This document shows, in pieces, positions 62,610 through 64,000 of a DNA stretch of 64,000 nt. The notes beneath the pieces are model-generated. The model did no database searches. It saw only the letters and a list, made by a program, of their open reading frames with translations, and was not told where the DNA came from. Every line of letters begins with the position of its first letter. Positions within the stretch are counted from its first letter, which is position 1. Origin of the DNA: Verrucomicrobiaceae bacterium (lineage in GTDB: Bacteria; Verrucomicrobiota; Verrucomicrobiia; Verrucomicrobiales; Verrucomicrobiaceae); contig JAEUHK010000127.1 in the NCBI GenBank assembly GCA_016795465.1, positions 1 to 64,000 on the forward strand. The letters run 5' to 3'. The translations under genes and the position numbers were made by a program.

Positions 62610-64000
62610 TCACCGCCCGTCCGCCTTGCCCGGCACGCGAGGATCGTGAGCAGGGAAAAACAGCTTTTTCTCCGCATCAAAGTAGATCGCCTGGCAGGCA
62701 CCGAAGCTGGTTGTCGGAGCGAGCTTGTGGCCGAGCCTCTCGACACGTTGAAGGGTTTCATCGCCAAAGGCTTTTTCGATCTTCAGCTCATCGGGGTTCC
62801 ATTGATGATGAAAACGCGGCTCGGCGAGTGCGGCGGCCGGAAGCTGGCCATCGTCGATGATGTGGGTGAGCAGCAGCAGGGCCTGCGTGATGATCGTGGG
62901 GCCGCCAGCGGCGCCGGTGACGATGACAGGCTGTCCGTCCTTCAGCACGATGGTCGGGCTCATGCTGGAAAGCGGCCGTTTCCCGGGCGCGACGGCATTG
63001 GCCTCGGCTCCGACGAGCTTGAAGGCATTCGGAATGCCGGGCTGCACAGCGAAATCATCCATCTCGTCATTCAACAGCACGCCGGTGCCGGGAATGACGA
63101 CCTTGCTGCCGAAGGCGGTGTTGATCGTTTGATTCAGCGCCACCCAATTTCCCTCCGCATCCGCGGCGCAGAGGAAGGTGGTGTGCTTGCCGAAGATGTC
63201 CCCTTCCCAATGCGGTGGCATGCCGTGACCGGAAACGGTGGTCACATGATCGAGGTCGATCTTCTTGGCGAGCTCGGCCGCGTAAGCGGGATCGACGAGG
63301 CCTCGCGGCACCTTCGCAAAGTCGGGATCGCCCAGCCAATGCGCACGATCCGCAAAGGCGAGCTTCATCGCCTCCGTGATGACATGCACGCGACTGCTCG
63401 CACGGAAGTGGCGGATCGGAAAATGCTCCAAGATGTTCAAGATCTGCGCCACATGCACGCCACCGGAGCTGGGCGGAGGCATCGTGATGAGGTCATAACC
63501 GCGATACTTGGAGCGAATCGCCTCGCGCTCCGGTGCTTTGTAGGCCGCGTAATCCGCGGCGGTGGTGATGCCGCCATTCGCTTTCATCCATTCCTCGGTC
63601 TTTTGGGCAAATTCACCCTCGTAGAACCACTCGATGCCGTTTTTCGCGATGGTCCGATAAGTGGCCGCCAGGTCCGTTTGCACGAGCTGCTGGCCCTTTT
63701 CGATGGGTTTGCCCTCTCTGAGGAAGATGGCGGCGGAGGCGGGGAACTTCGCCAGCTTCGCCGCGGTGGCGGCGAGCTTGCGGGCATAGGGCTCATCAAT
63801 CGGAAAACCCTTCTCCGCGATGTCCGCGGCAGGCAGCAGCACATCGGCGAGCTTGAGCTTGCCATGCTTCGTTTGAGCCGCGGCGCAGGCTTTGAGGTAG
63901 CCAGGCACACCGCTCGCGAGAGCACCGGTCTTGCTGGCCTCATCGTCGAGCTTGCCATTGATGACATACATGTCGCGATGCGCCTTTGCGGGTGCCATTT
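62610..64000 (-). CDS. ggt: Gamma-glutamyltranspeptidase, N-terminus outside window
   Basis: GGT cleaves the gamma-glutamyl bond of glutathione and related compounds. The visible 463 codons start inside the family (APAKAHRDMYV, usually preceded by the missing Arg-Glu-Thr region) and continue to the stop. Landmarks are PGYLKACA, GGI/ADYAAY, MPPPSSGGVH, the autocleavage and nucleophile region GKHTTFLCAADAEG, PLSSMSPTIV and the Gly-Gly oxyanion segment GAAGGPTI. The catalytic Thr is the first of KHTTF. In many family members the motif reads TTH, and here the His is Phe. Processing into large and small subunits is expected. The export signal is outside the window. Confidence 0.9.
   Translation of the reverse strand, partial: MAPAKAHRDMYVINGKLDDEASKTGALASGVPGYLKACAAAQTKHGKLKLADVLLPAADIAEKGFPIDEPYARKLAATAAKLAKFPASAAIFLREGKPIEKGQQLVQTDLAATYRTIAKNGIEWFYEGEFAQKTEEWMKANGGITTAADYAAYKAPEREAIRSKYRGYDLITMPPPSSGGVHVAQILNILEHFPIRHFRASSRVHVITEAMKLAFADRAHWLGDPDFAKVPRGLVDPAYAAELAKKIDLDHVTTVSGHGMPPHWEGDIFGKHTTFLCAADAEGNWVALNQTINTAFGSKVVIPGTGVLLNDEMDDFAVQPGIPNAFKLVGAEANAVAPGKRPLSSMSPTIVLKDGQPVIVTGAAGGPTIITQALLLLTHIIDDGQLPAAALAEPRFHHQWNPDELKIEKAFGDETLQRVERLGHKLAPTTSFGACQAIYFDAEKKLFFPAHDPRVPGKADGR

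Overview
The window reads as a chromosomal segment of a verrucomicrobial bacterium (PVC superphylum). Three things point there: a four-gene Verru_Chthon pseudopilin cassette (proteins A to D), a very large beta-strand-repeat surface protein ending in a PEP-CTERM sorting signal, and a PVC-type heme-binding CxxCH protein of more than 1100 residues. Obvious Shine-Dalgarno sequences are missing ahead of most genes, so starts were chosen from family length, signal peptides and overlaps. No rRNA, tRNA, CRISPR array, transposase or phage gene was found.

Left part (1-8.8 kb): compact housekeeping and small accessory genes, often convergent with 2-3 bases between stop codons. These are a truncated membrane protein, a DUF5684 membrane protein with a good hairpin terminator, mnmA, a small toxin-antitoxin-like pair, a Tat-exported Gfo/Idh/MocA oxidoreductase, a DUF4256 protein, homoserine dehydrogenase, a YpsA-like/molybdenum-carrier-family protein, dtd, a two-CBS protein, an APH-family kinase and trmO.

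Centre (8.8-54.7 kb): one uninterrupted run of minus-strand genes. It starts with a 36,567-bp gene for a 12,188-residue exported protein. The cassette genes A, B, C, D follow, then guaB, trmO and the APH-like gene. The giant protein has a signal peptide, many autotransporter-associated beta-strand repeats, about 40 copies of a second short module (consensus around VGMxVSGxGIPxGT), two PA14-like domains, two internal end-to-start junctions that suggest fusion of three ancestral passengers, and a C-terminal PEP-CTERM signal. The cassette proteins carry type IV prepilin N-termini and match the T2SS minor pseudopilins K, I, J and H in character, including loss of Glu5 in the K-like protein A. My reading, an inference, is that this locus pairs a giant surface protein with its own pseudopilus-tip set. 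The exosortase that would process the PEP-CTERM tail is not in the window.

Right part (55.0-64.0 kb): a minus-strand group (DUF4160, DUF2442, PVC-type heme protein) whose last two genes overlap by ATGA, an upstream zinc-type alcohol dehydrogenase-like gene on the same strand, a divergent two-component pair (histidine kinase and an NtrC-like regulator lacking GAFTGA), a long imperfect palindrome between convergent genes, and a gamma-glutamyltranspeptidase cut by the window end.
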